A stretch of 64,000 bases of DNA from Cavia porcellus (GCF_034190915.1 NW_026947485.1:38887519-38951518); one strand, 5' to 3'; counted from the first letter of the stretch, positions 34,158 through 45,194 are shown. The notes: a model not told the origin generated them from the sequence alone. Translations and numbers: made by a program.

Positions 34158-34295
34158 AGAACTCTGAAATGCATAGTGGCCCACCTCTGTAATCCCAGCA
34201 CTCAGGATCACACTGACTCTGAAGTGAGTCTGGGTTATATATTAAGTTTATGGCCAGCCTGATCTACATAGAGACCCTGTTTCAAAAAAATAAAA
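34158..34295 (+). repeat. B1 SINE
   Basis: TGCATAGTGGCCCACCTCTG leader and a GAGACCCTGTTTCAAAAAAA end. Confidence 0.75.
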
Positions 34296-34517
34296 TAGCC
34301 TCTATTGTATCAAATCTTTAGAAGGCTAACTTTGAGAAAGTCATTACTCTTTATATGATAAAAATATAAGTATTTTTATGTATACTTTTATGTACATATA
34401 TCTCATTAAGGACAAATATGAATTAGATTATATGGCATTTACAGAAACACAAATATTTCTACTTTATGCATTTAAAATCTTTTGAACTCCCAAAAGACAG
34501 ATCTTTTTTAACTTTTT

Positions 34518-34565
34518 TTTTTGGTACCAGGGATCAAACTCACGTCCTTAACTAAGCTATTTTTA
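34518..34565 (-). repeat. ID SINE fragment, antisense
   Basis: A T-run followed by GGTACCAGGGATCAAACTCA, then truncated. Confidence 0.65.
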
Positions 34566-34943
34566 ACACTACTGTATTATATTCTTGCTGCCACTAATAA
34601 TTTGCTATTAATGGGAATAACTAAAAAATGTCCCAGAATAAATAAAAAGCCCAATAATACAAAATTCACTTCAGAAATTAAGCAGTAAACAGAAATCTTT
34701 GCTCAGGAACTATGACAGCAGATGGAGAGAAACTAAGTTAATATGTAAATGAAACTGAGCTTTCCTTCTCTATGTAAACTCTTAAGGCAAACCCTTATAC
34801 CTTAACTCCAAATGACCCTTGCCTCAGCAAAACCAGATTGTAGAACAGACAGTAAGCATTTCCTGAAGTAAATAGGTATCTGAAGAAAATATTTTAAACA
34901 TTAAAATAAATGTATTTGTATTTATTTCATTAAGAATGTTTTA

Positions 34944-35100
34944 GAAGCCGGGTATGGCAGTGCACTCCTGTAATCCCAGCACTCAGGAGCTTGAGGCAGG
35001 ATTGTTGTGAGTTCGAGATCAGCCTGGGCTACAAAATGAGCTCAAGGCCAGCTTAAACTGCATAGAGAGACCCTGTATCAAAAAGACAAAAAAAAAAAAA
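34944..35100 (+). repeat. B1 SINE
   Basis: GCCGGGTATGGCAGTGCAC leader; complete long form. Confidence 0.88.
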
Positions 35101-35119
35101 TTAAAAAAGACATATGTAT

Positions 35120-35268
35120 GCTCAGGTGTGGTGGTGCACACCTGTAGTCCCAGCATATGTGGCTGAGGCAGGAGGACCACTGTGAGTTCAGAGGCCAGCC
35201 TAGGCTACAAGATGAGTTCAAAGGCAGCCTGAACTATACTACAAGACCCTCTCTCTAAAAAACAGTAA
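35120..35268 (+). repeat. B1 SINE
   Basis: TCAGGTGTGGTGGTGCACACC leader in pieces; complete long form, just downstream of another B1 in the same orientation. Confidence 0.85.
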
Positions 35269-35482
35269 CAAAAAAACCAGACTATTAATGTCCCTCAAGA
35301 CTACCCTTTGCTTTGAATACTCATCCATTGCTTGTCACTTTCTGAAGCAGTTCTTTTTGGTCTTTATGAGGTATGATCGAAAACATGGTGAAAGCCACAG
35401 GCAAGTACCATGAAACAGAAAAGCAGATTCATAAGAACATTAGCCTTTTAGTTAAATCGCCACCTTCTAGTAATTCACCAAA

Positions 35483-35936
35483 ATGATCACAAAGAGAAAG
35501 AGAGGAATCAAGTATATGTTCTCTGAGCCTTTTCGAAAACATGGAATTACTCCTTTGGCCATACATAGGCAAAATAAAAAGGATGATAAATGTAGGTATT
35601 AAGGGACTGGCTACTATTCAAAAAGAAATGCCACACAATGTTACCATGGCAAAAATGGAGCAGTCTACAATGTTACCCACCATGCTATTGGCATTGTCAT
35701 AAAGGAGAAAGAACAATATATTGGGTAAGAGAAAATGATGTGTAAACCAGGAATATTAAGCACTTGGAAATAGCTTCCTAAAATGCAGCAAGGAAAACGA
35801 TCGGAAAAAGCCAAAGAAAAAGGTGCCTGGGTTCAACTAAAGAGCCAGCCTGTACTGCCCAGAGAATCACACTGTGAGAACCAGTGTCAAGGAGCCTGAG
35901 TTACAGGATCCTATTCCCTATGGTTTTATGACATAG
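35483..35936 (+). pseudogene. RPL21: RPL21 processed pseudogene
   Basis: Intronless copy of the coding sequence for 60S ribosomal protein L21, full length (about 160 codons). Recognisable blocks: YMFSEPFRKHG, the MPHKCYHGK region as ATQCYHGKN, GAVYNVTHHAIGIV, and the C-terminal part KEKGAWVQL. It has an in-frame stop about 40 codons in (TAT TAA), further stops and small indels. No clear tail or TSD remains, so it is older than the VTA1 retrocopy. Confidence 0.9.
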
Positions 35937-36021
35937 GCTGGGGGTGCAGTTATGCCACTCAGCAACTAATTAGCAGTTAATGTGTTCTAGGCCCTGCTTA
36001 AAAATAAAAAATCTCCTAAGT

Positions 36022-36070
36022 AAACTCAAGGTCATGAGTTCGATCCCTAGTACCAAAAAAAAAAAAAAAG
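36022..36070 (+). repeat. ID SINE 3' fragment
   Basis: AAGGTCATGAGTTCGATCCC, then TAGTACC and an A-tail. Confidence 0.6.
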
Positions 36071-36133
36071 AAAAAATACATCTTAAATTTTAAGGATGGT
36101 TTTCTTAACTGAACAGGAGTGTGATACTCTTAC

Positions 36134-36216
36134 CTCCATTAAGAAAAATGTTTGGAGCAGATTCTCACTGTACCTAGTTAATTGAGTCAGGTCTTTACTC
36201 TTCAGTGTTTTTTTTA
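36134..36216 (-). CDS. Coding exon candidate, unidentified minus-strand gene
   Basis: 83 nt on the minus strand, bounded by a good acceptor CTCACATCTTTCAG and a strong donor ATGGAG|GTAAGAG. It enters in phase 1 and leaves in phase 0, reading KKTLKSKDLTQLTRYSENLL, then QTFFLME. The first two bases TA complete a Val codon with the G left by the exon at 38148-38191. The sequence looks like an amphipathic helix. Confidence 0.62.
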
Positions 36217-36404
36217 CTGAAAGATGTGAGGTATTGTGCAGGTGTATATGCAAATGGCCAAATATTCATGTTGGCTTGATGATCTTCTAAATCACCATAC
36301 GAAAAGAGATATCAAAATAAACTGGACAGTACATTATATTACCATCAAATAGGTTAAAGTACAAGCACACATGTGTATGTGCGTGTACACATACACAGAT
36401 TAGT

Positions 36405-36660
36405 GTGCCCTCACCTACCCTATTCACCGGATCTAGCACCAGGAGGCACCTGGCTCTTCTCCAAAGTAAAAATGCAATTGAAAGGTAAACCTTTATTTGA
36501 ATTGATTCAGGACCATGAGGCAGCCACAAAAGCCCACCTAATGCAAGACACTTACAAAAGAGGACTTTTAAAACTGCACAGGAAGTGACAAGAATATGAT
36601 ACAATGAATATGTTTGGAGCAAAAGGGAAGTACTATGAGGAGGATTAATGACAATGTATC
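36405..36660 (+). mobile_element. Mariner-superfamily transposase relic
   Basis: Translation gives PHLPYSPDLAPGGTWLFSKV, then KMQLKGKP and a decayed tail. The HPPYSPDLAP...LFPKLK signature around the last catalytic Asp is diagnostic of mariner-type transposases. Only the C-terminal third remains. Confidence 0.8.
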
Positions 36661-36772
36661 TTTTACAATAATTTTTTAAAAATTTAAATATTCACCATAC
36701 TTTTATACCTCATATATTAAAATATACAATTATGATTAAGGTTTCTTCTTTTCACATTAAGAAGGAACTACT

Positions 36773-36895
36773 GGGGCTGGGAATTTAGCTTAGCAGCATG
36801 AGCACCTGCCTTGCATACGTGCGGTCGTGAGTTTGATCCCTGGTACCGATAAAAAAAAAAAAAAAAAAAAAAAAAAAAGAAGAAGAAGAAGAAAC
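36773..36895 (+). repeat. ID SINE with long A tail and (GAA)n
   Basis: Ends in about 29 A followed by (AGA)n repeats; the B-box is GAGTTTGATCC. Confidence 0.88.
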
Positions 36896-37077
36896 TATAC
36901 TTACATTTAACACAAACTCAGAATTAATTTTCAAAGTAATTTTTATTTAGATGAAACTTTAGAGCCAAAAATTAAAGGCAAAACATTTAACATTCAGTCA
37001 CACAACTTGGATACGTCAGGGTTATTTTTTCCTTACAGTAGGACCAAAAGGAAGTTTTGAGTCAAAATGCTAGTTGT

Positions 37078-37192
37078 GCCAGGGATGGTGGCGCTCAGAA
37101 GGATGAGGCAGAAAAATCATAAATCCAAGGAAGTCTGCAGTACACAGAGTTCAAGGCCAGCTTATTCTATATAGTGAGATCCTTTTCAAAAA
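37078..37192 (+). repeat. B1 SINE, old
   Basis: GCCAGGGATGGTGGCGCTCAG leader in pieces with an internal deletion. Confidence 0.7.
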
Positions 37193-37287
37193 ACAAAAGT
37201 GAGCTGTATAAAGGAACTCCTGCTTAGCAGACCTTGACTGGTGTTTTGATTTGTGGATTTTTTTGTTGCTGTTGTTGCTCCTTTTAT

Positions 37288-37362
37288 TTTTTCCAGTGCT
37301 GGATACCACCCAAGGCCTCGAGTAAGCTAAGTGCTCTTATCACCAGGCTACAACCCAGCCTA
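37288..37362 (-). repeat. Old ID-type SINE, antisense
   Basis: TGCTGGATACCACCCAAGGCC and CACCAGGCTACAACCCAGCC read as a degenerate SINE on the minus strand. Confidence 0.5.
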
Positions 37363-37479
37363 CATAGACTATTTTGATATAGATGATCTATTACCAAAAA
37401 ATTTCATAATTGTCTAATGAAAGACCAAAATCCAAAAATTCCAAAAAAAAAAAGACAAACTACCTAGCTCTTTGTGGAT

Positions 37480-38070
37480 AAAGTAAATATAAAGATCACA
37501 GAAACATGGATGAAGGTGGGGACTTTATGTAAAGTGAAACAAGCCAGGCACAGGACACTGAGATTCTCACTCATAAATCACAATCAAGACACTGATCACA
37601 CAGACGTAGCAGGTAGAATAGCAGTTACCAGAGGATAGGAAAGGTACTGGGAAGAAAGGAACAGAGAAGGGTTGATTAATTGTACAAAAACAATTAAATA
37701 GACTAAATTCTTGTGTTATATAGCATAATGATAAATACTGTCAATTACTATACAATTCAAAATAGCTATAAGATTTCAAAACAAAGAAATGATACATTTG
37801 AGGGAATTAACATGCTAATTCCCTGATTTGATCACTGCATTATATATATGTATCACTGTATTATATATATGTATCAAAATATTACATTGTCGGATTCTCA
37901 GAGCCTCCAGGAGTGCAGTTCTGCTGACAGCTCAATTTCAGCCCAGTGAAACTGAATTCAGATTTCTAGTTTCTAGAACTATGAGAGAATAAATTTAAGT
38001 TATTCTATGCTTAAAAAAAAAATTACATTGTAGCTCATAAGTAAAATTATGTCAACTTTTTAAAAAGGTA
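37480..38070 (+). mobile_element. Old L1 3' end (L1M), split by a retroposed fragment
   Basis: AAAGTGAAACAAGCCAGGCACAG, GTTACCAGAGGATAGG and GAATTAACATGCTAATTCCC are 3'-terminal blocks of older L1. The sequence resumes at 38032 after an insertion. Confidence 0.8.
37891..38021 (+). mobile_element. Retroposed transcript end containing MLT1 LTR sequence
   Basis: About 120 bp with MLT1 3' blocks (CAGCCCAGTGAAACTGAATT, CTAGAACTATGAGAGAATAAA) that stop about 20 nt after AATAAA in a poly(A) tail. Flanked by ATTACATTGT at 37881-37890 and 38022-38031. Looks like an RNA polyadenylated in an LTR and inserted by L1 machinery, not an LTR integrated by its own integrase. Confidence 0.75.
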
Positions 38071-38147
38071 ACCCACAAACAAGCTAATTACATAATACAA
38101 GCTTATGTTTAAGATGATGTATTTATTTATATCTTTCTTTGACTTAC

Positions 38148-38191
38148 CAATATTACTTTTATAGGACGGTCTATAAGGCAATGCTAACAGT
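38148..38191 (-). CDS. Coding exon candidate, unidentified minus-strand gene
   Basis: 44 nt on the minus strand, donor AATATTG|GTAAGTC near consensus, acceptor ...AAAAG after a pyrimidine-rich stretch. Phase 2 in, phase 1 out, reading LLALPYRPSYKSNI plus G. It joins in phase to the exon at 36134-36216. Short, so supported mainly by the donor and by phase agreement. Confidence 0.5.
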
Positions 38192-38472
38192 CTTTTACGT
38201 TATAAGGATGGCAATAAGAAGTGTGGAGATGTAAACTGATGGCACAGGCCAGCCTAGCAGGCCCAAACTCCTAGGATTAGATTACTATTACCATCAAAAG
38301 TCATGTTACTTAGACTTCACAAATAGATCAATCATATTTGCATTTCATGATCAAAAAAGTTAAAAAAAGAATGCTATACATTACTAGCTTTAGAAATTTT
38401 CTAAAATATAAGCTACTTCTAATTTAAATTTTTTCCTATGAGCCAATTTGTTTTCTATCAAAACAGATTTTT

Positions 38473-38620
38473 GAGATGGGTATGGTGGCGCACGCCTATA
38501 ATCTCAGCACTCAGGAGGCTAAGGCAGGAAGATCACTAAAAATTCGAGCCCAACCTGGGCTACATAGTGAGTTCAGGGGAAGCCTGAAGTACACAGCAAG
38601 ACTGTATTTCAAAAAACAAA
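38473..38620 (+). repeat. B1 SINE
   Basis: GATGGGTATGGTGGCGCACGCC leader in pieces; long form. Confidence 0.83.
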
Positions 38621-38624
38621 AATC

Positions 38625-38710
38625 TGAGCTGGGGATGTATCTCACTGGCAAAGCTCCTGACTGGCAAGCACAGGCCCTGAGTTCAAGTTCAATACAAAAA
38701 TAAAAACAAA
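38625..38710 (+). repeat. Old ID-type SINE
   Basis: GAGCTGGGGATGTATCTCAC and TGAGTTCAAGTTCAATAC with an AAAAC tail. Confidence 0.7.
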
Positions 38711-38739
38711 ACAAAAAAAAACATTTTCTTAAAAATAGG

Positions 38740-38820
38740 GGGCGGGGATTTAGCTCAGCAGCAAAAGGGCCTGCCTGGCAAGGAGGAGGTTGTAAACTCA
38801 ATCCCCAGTACCAAAGAAAA
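38740..38820 (+). repeat. ID SINE variant
   Basis: GGCGGGGATTTAGCTCAGCAG A-box region and a CAATCCCCAGTACC end. Confidence 0.83.
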
Positions 38821-39334
38821 AAGTGTACAGAAATTTGATCTTTCCCCTAAATCCTATTGTATTTACAGTCATGAATAGTGACATAATAGTGTTAAGTCCT
38901 AGAGTTTGAAGAAACAAAGAATACAGTAGGAAAACTTGGTGAAATTCTGAATTAGTTATGCTTTGCTTTGATTTTCCTATTTTCTTTTTTGATGATTCTA
39001 CTCCCAACAGTAAGATGGGCTTCAAAATTCCTCAAAAATATCCTGAGATAATCTCATTCCAAATTTCTTTCTTTTCCTTGATCCTCCTCAGTAGTCAAGA
39101 CAACTGATTTCAGCTAACACTTGATTTAATTATTAGCATTACTAAAAGGTCCTTGACTTTTCTCTGTTAAGAGATCTTGAGAATCTCACAAGTGAGGATA
39201 GATCCTCTCCAAAGAAAAAAAATCACATATACACTCACACAAAACTTTCCCGGCAATTTTAAGAGGGTCAGGGTCACACAATCAAAATATAACACTGAAT
39301 CCAAAACTATAAACTCTAGGCTTAAAATCTCTGT

Positions 39335-39580
39335 ATTTATTTTTTTAAGTACATTTTATTCAAAGGTAAACAGGAAAAAAAGAGAAAAAAAACTACAACA
39401 AAATTTCAAAACACGTCAATCAGGGGTAACAATGTACATACATTGCACACAGTCAGCCCCAAATCATTCACGGAGGATAAGACAGCTGCCTTCAATTGTC
39501 CAAACAATACCAGTACAAATCTTTCTCCTCAGTGAACTCAAAGAAATCAGTAGTATAACTATTTTAATATAAATATATAT
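39335..39580 (-). mobile_element. Antisense L1 3'-UTR fragment
   Basis: Its reverse complement aligns by eye to 24000-24180 (shared AGTTATACTACTGATTTCT and GAATGATTTGG blocks), so both belong to the second L1 3'-UTR family. Confidence 0.75.
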
Positions 39581-40194
39581 ATACATATACACACACCATA
39601 CATACACATATTTTTTCAGCTTGTCACATTAAAACATTTATTTTTAACATTATTTGTTAAATGTTAACATTTGACCTCAAAATTCTTCAAGAGGAATTCT
39701 TAAGAAACTGGCAGCTCATACAAATTTGCCAATTCTCAGAATTTAAGGCTTTTAATGTAGTTTAAGAAAATGCAAGAGAGAGAGGGGAGGGGGATAAAAA
39801 ATAATTTAGATGTGTTATGTTCCAACTTTCTATAAGGAATGTGATCATTATGTACCACAAACACATACTGATAAAAAATAAAAATTGAAAAACAAAAGAA
39901 CCGACAACATGGAGATGCTGGGGGGCAGTTCTGTCACTGGGCATCCTAAAATTTTAAAGTTATTAATCTCATAAGAGAAGGGGAAAAACAGAATGGTTTC
40001 TAATCATAGATCATCATCTGTTAAATTGTGTTTTAAAGGGCTGACCATTGTATTTACTAATGATCTAGAAATCTGTAGTTAAACTATCATGATATGTTTG
40101 GCAAAATAATACATACATACACATTCAGAAAATTTCTTTTGCATCTTTAATGACAAATCCAGTGTGTATTCCAAATTAACTCTGTAGTAATTCA

Positions 40195-40604
40195 CATGAT
40201 GGATGTCTTGAATCTAGATGTCCCAAAGGCTCCGTGGTCAGACATGCAGCTTTTCAGAGGTGGCGGGATCTAGAACATGTAACACTGGGATCAAGCACAT
40301 GTGCTTATAAATTAGTTCAACTGATCAGTTTGACACAGTTCTGGCAGTAGATAATGGGAGGGGGGTCTTCCGTGGGTATGAGGGCTGGGTCTGAGCATGG
40401 GATAAAATGTAAAGACAGAAAGAGGTTTGTCACTTTTAGCTGTGAACTGTTTCTCCTCTGCAATGATCCTCTGCCTACTACTCTGTCATGAAGTCAGCCA
40501 GTTACAAAGTGAAACCTCTACAAAGTATGAATAAACCTTTCCTCCTGTACCTTTGGGCATTAGGTATTTTTGTCTTAGCAATGAGAAAAGTAACTAATAC
40601 ATAT
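40195..40604 (+). mobile_element. ERVL-MaLR LTR
   Basis: The 3' end carries GAATAAACCTTTCCTCC, TTTGGGCATTAGGTATTTTTG and AAAAGTAACTAATAC, the polyadenylation and right-terminal region of rodent MaLR LTRs. The 5' part is diverged. Confidence 0.7.
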
Positions 40605-40819
40605 GCCTAGTGTCCCTGTTAAAGATTTTCTTCATCTGGAACTTCATCCCTCTAGCATTCTCCTAACTGTTCAACCACACTTTCCCACCTTCCTCTTCAG
40701 CCCCACTTCTTCCTCTTGACTCTCAAAAGAGATCCCCCCAAGGTTACATTTCCTTTTTTCCTCACTCCTAACTTTATGTACTATTCTCAGTTTCTATATG
40801 GCCTTGTTTTGTTTTGTTT

Positions 40820-40937
40820 AACTTTTTTTTTTTTTTTTTTGTATCTTTTTTCATTTTTATCGGTACTGGGGATCGAACTCACGACCTCCTACTTGCAAGC
40901 CAGGTACTTATGCCGCTGAGCTAAATCCCCAGCCCCC
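40820..40937 (-). repeat. ID SINE, antisense
   Basis: Complete; GTTTTGTT occurs on both sides as a likely TSD. Confidence 0.9.
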
Positions 40938-41021
40938 GTTTTGTTCTTTTTTAAACCAGGAATCAAATATGACCTTAACCTGATAAATGCCAATTAAGTC
41001 CCCTGAGGTCCAGTCTGTTAT

Positions 41022-41175
41022 GTTTTGTTTTTTGAGACAAGGTCTTACCATGCAGTGCAGATTGGCCTTGAATTTGCTTACATAGCCTAGGCTGGCCTCA
41101 AATTCATAGTGATCCTCCTGTCTCTGCCTCCCAAGTGCTAGGATTATTAGCATGTACCACCATGCCTGGCTCAAA
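41022..41175 (-). repeat. B1 SINE, antisense
   Basis: Minus-strand leader GCCAGGCATGGTGGTACATGC in pieces; full length. Confidence 0.87.
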
Positions 41176-41407
41176 TAACCCATCATATCTTCCTCCTCAA
41201 ATTCTATTCTTCCTATACATTCTCTATCCTAAAGACATCATCATCCATTAACCAGACTATAATCTTTAACTCCCTGAACACAATAGTCACCCAGACCTGA
41301 CAACTATGAAATAAAAATTATCTCCAAAATTTATTTCCTCTTACAACTCAACAGTTTCAAAGGTATCTCATCCAATATTCATGTCACCTTTTTAAAATCA
41401 GAGTTAA

Positions 41408-41505
41408 GTGTCAGGGCTGTAGCTGAATGGTAGAGTGCTTGCTTTCCATGTGAGCTGCCTAGGAAGTACAAGACCCTGCGTTTGATTCCAAGCACTGCAG
41501 ATATA
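41408..41505 (+). repeat. Old ID-type SINE
   Basis: GGGCTGTAGCTGAATGGTAG A-box region and GTTTGATTCCAAGCACTGC B-box region. Confidence 0.65.
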
Positions 41506-41539
41506 GCAATTTTAAAATATTAAAACCCAGAGATTCCCT

Positions 41540-42020
41540 ACTCAAACCTCTGATGGTCCCAAATGTATACAGAATAAACACTATACTTGGGAGCATGGGA
41601 TTACAACTCTTCCCAATTAAACCACTGCCTCATCAGTTTCACTTCCTATTACTCTACATCTAAAATAAAGTTCACTTGCTTTCTCAAATTCCACTGCTGA
41701 TACCCTTTCTCTAGCCTGCTCTTCCCATCACTAAAATAGCTACCCACTCTTCGGTCCTCAAACTTCCCTTTCATGAAGTCTTCCCTAATCTCACCTAGTC
41801 TCCCTGCCATAACTATCTTCTCCCCAGAAGAAATTCCTTTCTCTTCCTAGTTCCACACCACTGACTAACTAGTTTTCAACAAGTTGCACTGTATGTAGTT
41901 AGTTAAGCCCATTCTGTCTCCCTTCCTACAGAAGGCCCAGAGTTTGTGATTCTAGCACTTACCACATGCCTGGAATACAGAATACCTTTAATCAGTGTCT
42001 AGTGAATGAATGGCAAAACT
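41540..42020 (+). repeat. L2 LINE relic
   Basis: Pyrimidine-rich L2 3' region: ATGAAGTCTTCCCTAATCTC, GCCCAGAGTTTGTGATTCTA-like, CTAGCACTTACCACATGCC and TGTCTAGTGAATGAATG. Confidence 0.75.
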
Positions 42021-42482
42021 CCAAAGAGATGACACACTGAAGCAGGCAATACTTATATCTTAAGGAAGGTATGCTTCACCCTTTTCTGAACATAAAACAA
42101 GAATTAGGATCCTTGATTCCCTAGGTTCTTCTATCTAGTCCACTGCTTAAATAGCTTTAAGCAATCTTTCAAGGGACATTTCCTCACTTCCTCTTGTTCT
42201 TTGTAGGTTTAGTTGCCAACCTAACCACATTAGCATTCAGTAGCAGCCACAAAACAGACTCTAAATTCTAAACAGCAAAGACTACAATTACCAACAGTGA
42301 CTGGCAAGAATGGTCAAAACATATATGCATAAAAGGTTCATTCCTAAAAAAAAAAAAAAAAGGAAAAAGGCCCAGTATAGTTGATCCAACAAATATCAGA
42401 GATCTTAAGAAAATCTCCACTTAAATTATCAGCAAAACTTTCAACCATAAAAATCAGCACCTGTATTAAATGCTATACTTAC

Positions 42483-42531
42483 ATATTAAAAATGCAAATT
42501 GCCATAAAGAGTAGTAATCTAGATCACTAAA
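42483..42531 (-). CDS. Coding exon candidate, unidentified minus-strand gene
   Basis: 49 nt on the minus strand; donor TAATAT|GTAAGTAT is strong, acceptor GGGTCATCAG. Phase 0 in and phase 1 out, reading FSDLDYYSLWQFAFLI. An additional exon (phase 1 to 2) is needed before the 38148 exon and was not found. The start codon must lie in an unseen exon between here and the promoter. Confidence 0.45.
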
Positions 42532-42669
42532 CTGATGACCCATATAACAATAGTTACTTTTTAAAATACCTTCAAAAAAATTTCAGTGATCATCCCAACC
42601 TATAAAACTAGATTCTACCAGTATCAGCTTCCCTTTCCTCTTAATTCTCCACTAACCCTCCCTCAATAC

Positions 42670-42700
42670 ATACACACACAAACACACACACACCCTCCCT
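42670..42700 (+). repeat. Short (CA)n
   Basis: ACACACAAACACACACACACC interrupted CA repeat in a pyrimidine-rich setting. Confidence 0.7.
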
Positions 42701-43122
42701 CCTCCATTACTAGACATGGTTTCTTCAAGAAATTATCTGAAGGTTCTGTAGTAGGTGGTATTTTAAACTGTTTTGTGGTTAGGTAAAGCAAACTACTCTG
42801 TCTGGGATTAAAGACAACATTCCTTATGATTAGATTGTTTTTAAAAGCAACTGCTATTAGTGATATATTACAATATTTTCCTCAAAGGATCACAAATGTA
42901 GCAAGTCTGTGGCAAGGAAAACTGATTTGCTTTTTAATATACTTAACATCTCAAAAAATTATACTGCTGATTTTCAGTTCACAACAGAAGTTAAGTTTAA
43001 CTTCATAATCATAATAAATGTTCACATTTTAGGATGCTTTAGCCATAAAGACCAAATGATAAAGCCTTTTTGATGTCTTGGTAAACAAACTACATTGAAA
43101 GCAACTAAAAACACATTATCCA

Positions 43123-43222
43123 GGGCTGGGGACTTAGCTCAGCGGCATAAGCGCCTGCCTTGCAAGCAGGCAGTCATGAGTTCCATCCCTGGTACCAATT
43201 GAAAAAAAAAAAGAAAAAAAAA
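43123..43222 (+). repeat. ID SINE
   Basis: A-box GACTTAGCTCAGCGGC. ATTATCC flanks both ends. Confidence 0.9.
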
Positions 43223-43735
43223 ATTATCCTAAGTCTGCACTTTAGGGGGAAAAAATATGTGTATGCACATATAATATGTATTTTTTATGTACATATATAT
43301 CACATTTTCCTCAAGCTATCAAAAATTTATTTTTCAACTTTTGTCCATATCTCATTAAAATAACTTCAATACAGCATTTTCATTGCTCCAGCATTGAAGT
43401 TGTCAATAATTCAATGTAGTTATAATCTTGCAGAAACATCTGAAACTGATTTGTTTCAACTCCTTTTACTGTTTCTCTTCTAGTCTGTTCACCTTACAAT
43501 TCTGATAAAAGTATTAACTGAATACCCAAGAAAGTGAACAATCCACTCCTAGTTAATAAGTAATTTATAACATATAACACAAAAAATTTAACATGTATCC
43601 TCAAACCCAAAAAGTATCAGATTTGGTCTAAATAAAACATTTCTAAAAGAAGCTTAAAAAGTGGATTTTTTTAAGATCACTATTTAAATGTTAGTGGGAA
43701 ACTACATTTGGATAAGCTTAGGTTGAAAATACTAC

Positions 43736-43867
43736 GGGGCTGGGGATTTAGCTCAGCGGCATAAGTGCCTGCCTTGCAAGCAAGCAGTCATGAGTTCGAT
43801 CCCTGGTACCGATAAAAAAGAAAAAGACCAAAAAAAAAAAAAAAAAGAAAGAAAGAAAGAAAGAAAA
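43736..43867 (+). repeat. ID SINE with (GAAA)n tail
   Basis: The tail has evolved into GAAA repeats; GAAAATACTA flanks both sides. Confidence 0.9.
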
Positions 43868-44060
43868 TACTAGCTTTAGCTAGGCACAGTGGTGCATGCC
43901 TGTAATCCAAGCACTCAGGACACACAGGCAGAAGTGCCATGAGATTGAAGCCACCTGAGGTACATAGTGAGTTTAAGACCAACCTGAATTACAGAGTGAG
44001 ACCGTATCTTTTTTTTTTTTTTTTTTTGAGACCGTATCTTAAAAAGCAAAGAAAGAAAGA
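43868..44060 (+). repeat. B1 SINE carrying a tail-only insertion
   Basis: TAGGCACAGTGGTGCATGCC leader; its 3' end is split by the 17-T insertion at 44011 with target duplication. Confidence 0.83.
44011..44027 (-). mobile_element. Tail-only retroposition (17 T)
   Basis: GAGACCGTATCTT occurs at 43998-44010 and again at 44028-44040 with nothing but T between. This is the footprint of target-primed insertion in which only a poly(A) tail was copied. Confidence 0.8.
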
Positions 44061-44454
44061 GAAAAGAAAGGAAGAAGGGAAGGAAGACAGGCTAGTTTCA
44101 ATTGTCAAAAAAACTTGAAAGAAAAGAAAAAAAACTTCCTATAGCATTGCACATTTTCTAAAGTTTTTTTTTTTTTCATAAAACCAAAAATTGATATTTA
44201 TTTTTAGGATTTATTTTTCTGAATACTATTTATATATGTATTAATAACCACTACATATAGTCATATACAAATACAAAAATCAAATACTTCATTTCCTGGA
44301 ATAATTACAGGCTCAGAAAAGGTGCAGGTAAACTGACATTAGAGGAGGCATTTGTGAAATTCAAGAGCCTATAGAGTTCTCCCTCACCCTTCAACTTTGG
44401 ACAAATAAGCCTGCTCCAGCATGAAGCACTGGGCTTGCCTAAGACATCATACAG

Positions 44455-44572
44455 GCCTGGAGCAATGGTGCACACCTGTAATCCTAGCACTTGGGAGGTT
44501 GAGGCAGAAGGATCACAAATTACAAGTTCAAATCTAAGCTGGGCAATTTAGCAAGACTGTCTCAAAATTAAG
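44455..44572 (+). repeat. B1 SINE, diverged
   Basis: GCCTGGAGCAATGGTGCACACC leader in pieces; ends AGACTGTCTCAAAA. Confidence 0.75.
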
Positions 44573-44582
44573 AAATAAGCGG

Positions 44583-44670
44583 GAGCCAGAGATATAGCTC
44601 ATCAGCACAAGCACCTGCTTGGCAAGCACAAGGTCCTGAGTTCAATTCCTAGCACAAAAAGACAAAAAAA
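44583..44670 (+). repeat. Old ID-type SINE
   Basis: GAGATATAGCTCATCAGCAC and TGAGTTCAATTCCTAGCAC. Confidence 0.75.
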
Positions 44671-44694
44671 AAGATACACACAAAAAAAGACAAG

Positions 44695-45168
44695 ACATAA
44701 AATAGCAAGAGGATTGCTGATCATCTTATATTTTGTTTTTACATTATCTATTATGTCCATCCTTTTGATTTGACTGACTCTGTTGTGATATGTCGTATTT
44801 GGTTTTACTCTCTTCAAAAAAAATAGTAAGAACTGTGGGAGTAATAAAACCCAAAATGTGTAATTGTCATTGTACAAAAGAAAAGAAAGTGCTCTAAAGG
44901 TTATAACTGCGTATATGTTTAAGTGTATAAGATAGATAACCATATTACTGTTTTTTTGGATCATTGAAAAAAACTGCACTCTCACTGTTTGAAAGTCCAC
45001 TTTATATGCTTCAATTTTGTAACTTGAACAACTATTTCTAAGATGAGAATATGTAATCTATTAACTAGTGATTTCTTACTGTTTATTTTTTAAATTTTGT
45101 ATTACTTGTACCCTTTTTGTTTTTTCCCTTTTTCTCCTTAAATTAAAAAAAAAAAAAAAAAAAAAAAA
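44695..45168 (+). mobile_element. 5'-truncated L1, long-3'-UTR family
   Basis: Collinear with 32845-33440 of the HAL1-type element but without the ID found there. Ends in about 24 A followed by GACAGACAT, which resembles the GACAAGACAT before the element (imperfect TSD). Confidence 0.85.
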
Positions 45169-45194
45169 GACAGACATGGAGACATGGCAAGGCA

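Noticed and set aside
35270..35480. Possible exon reading FSIIPHKDQKELLQKVTSNG on the minus strand
   Set aside because: Attractive peptide, but no proper donor; the frame hits TGA before any GT in the phase needed between the 36134 and 29488 exons.
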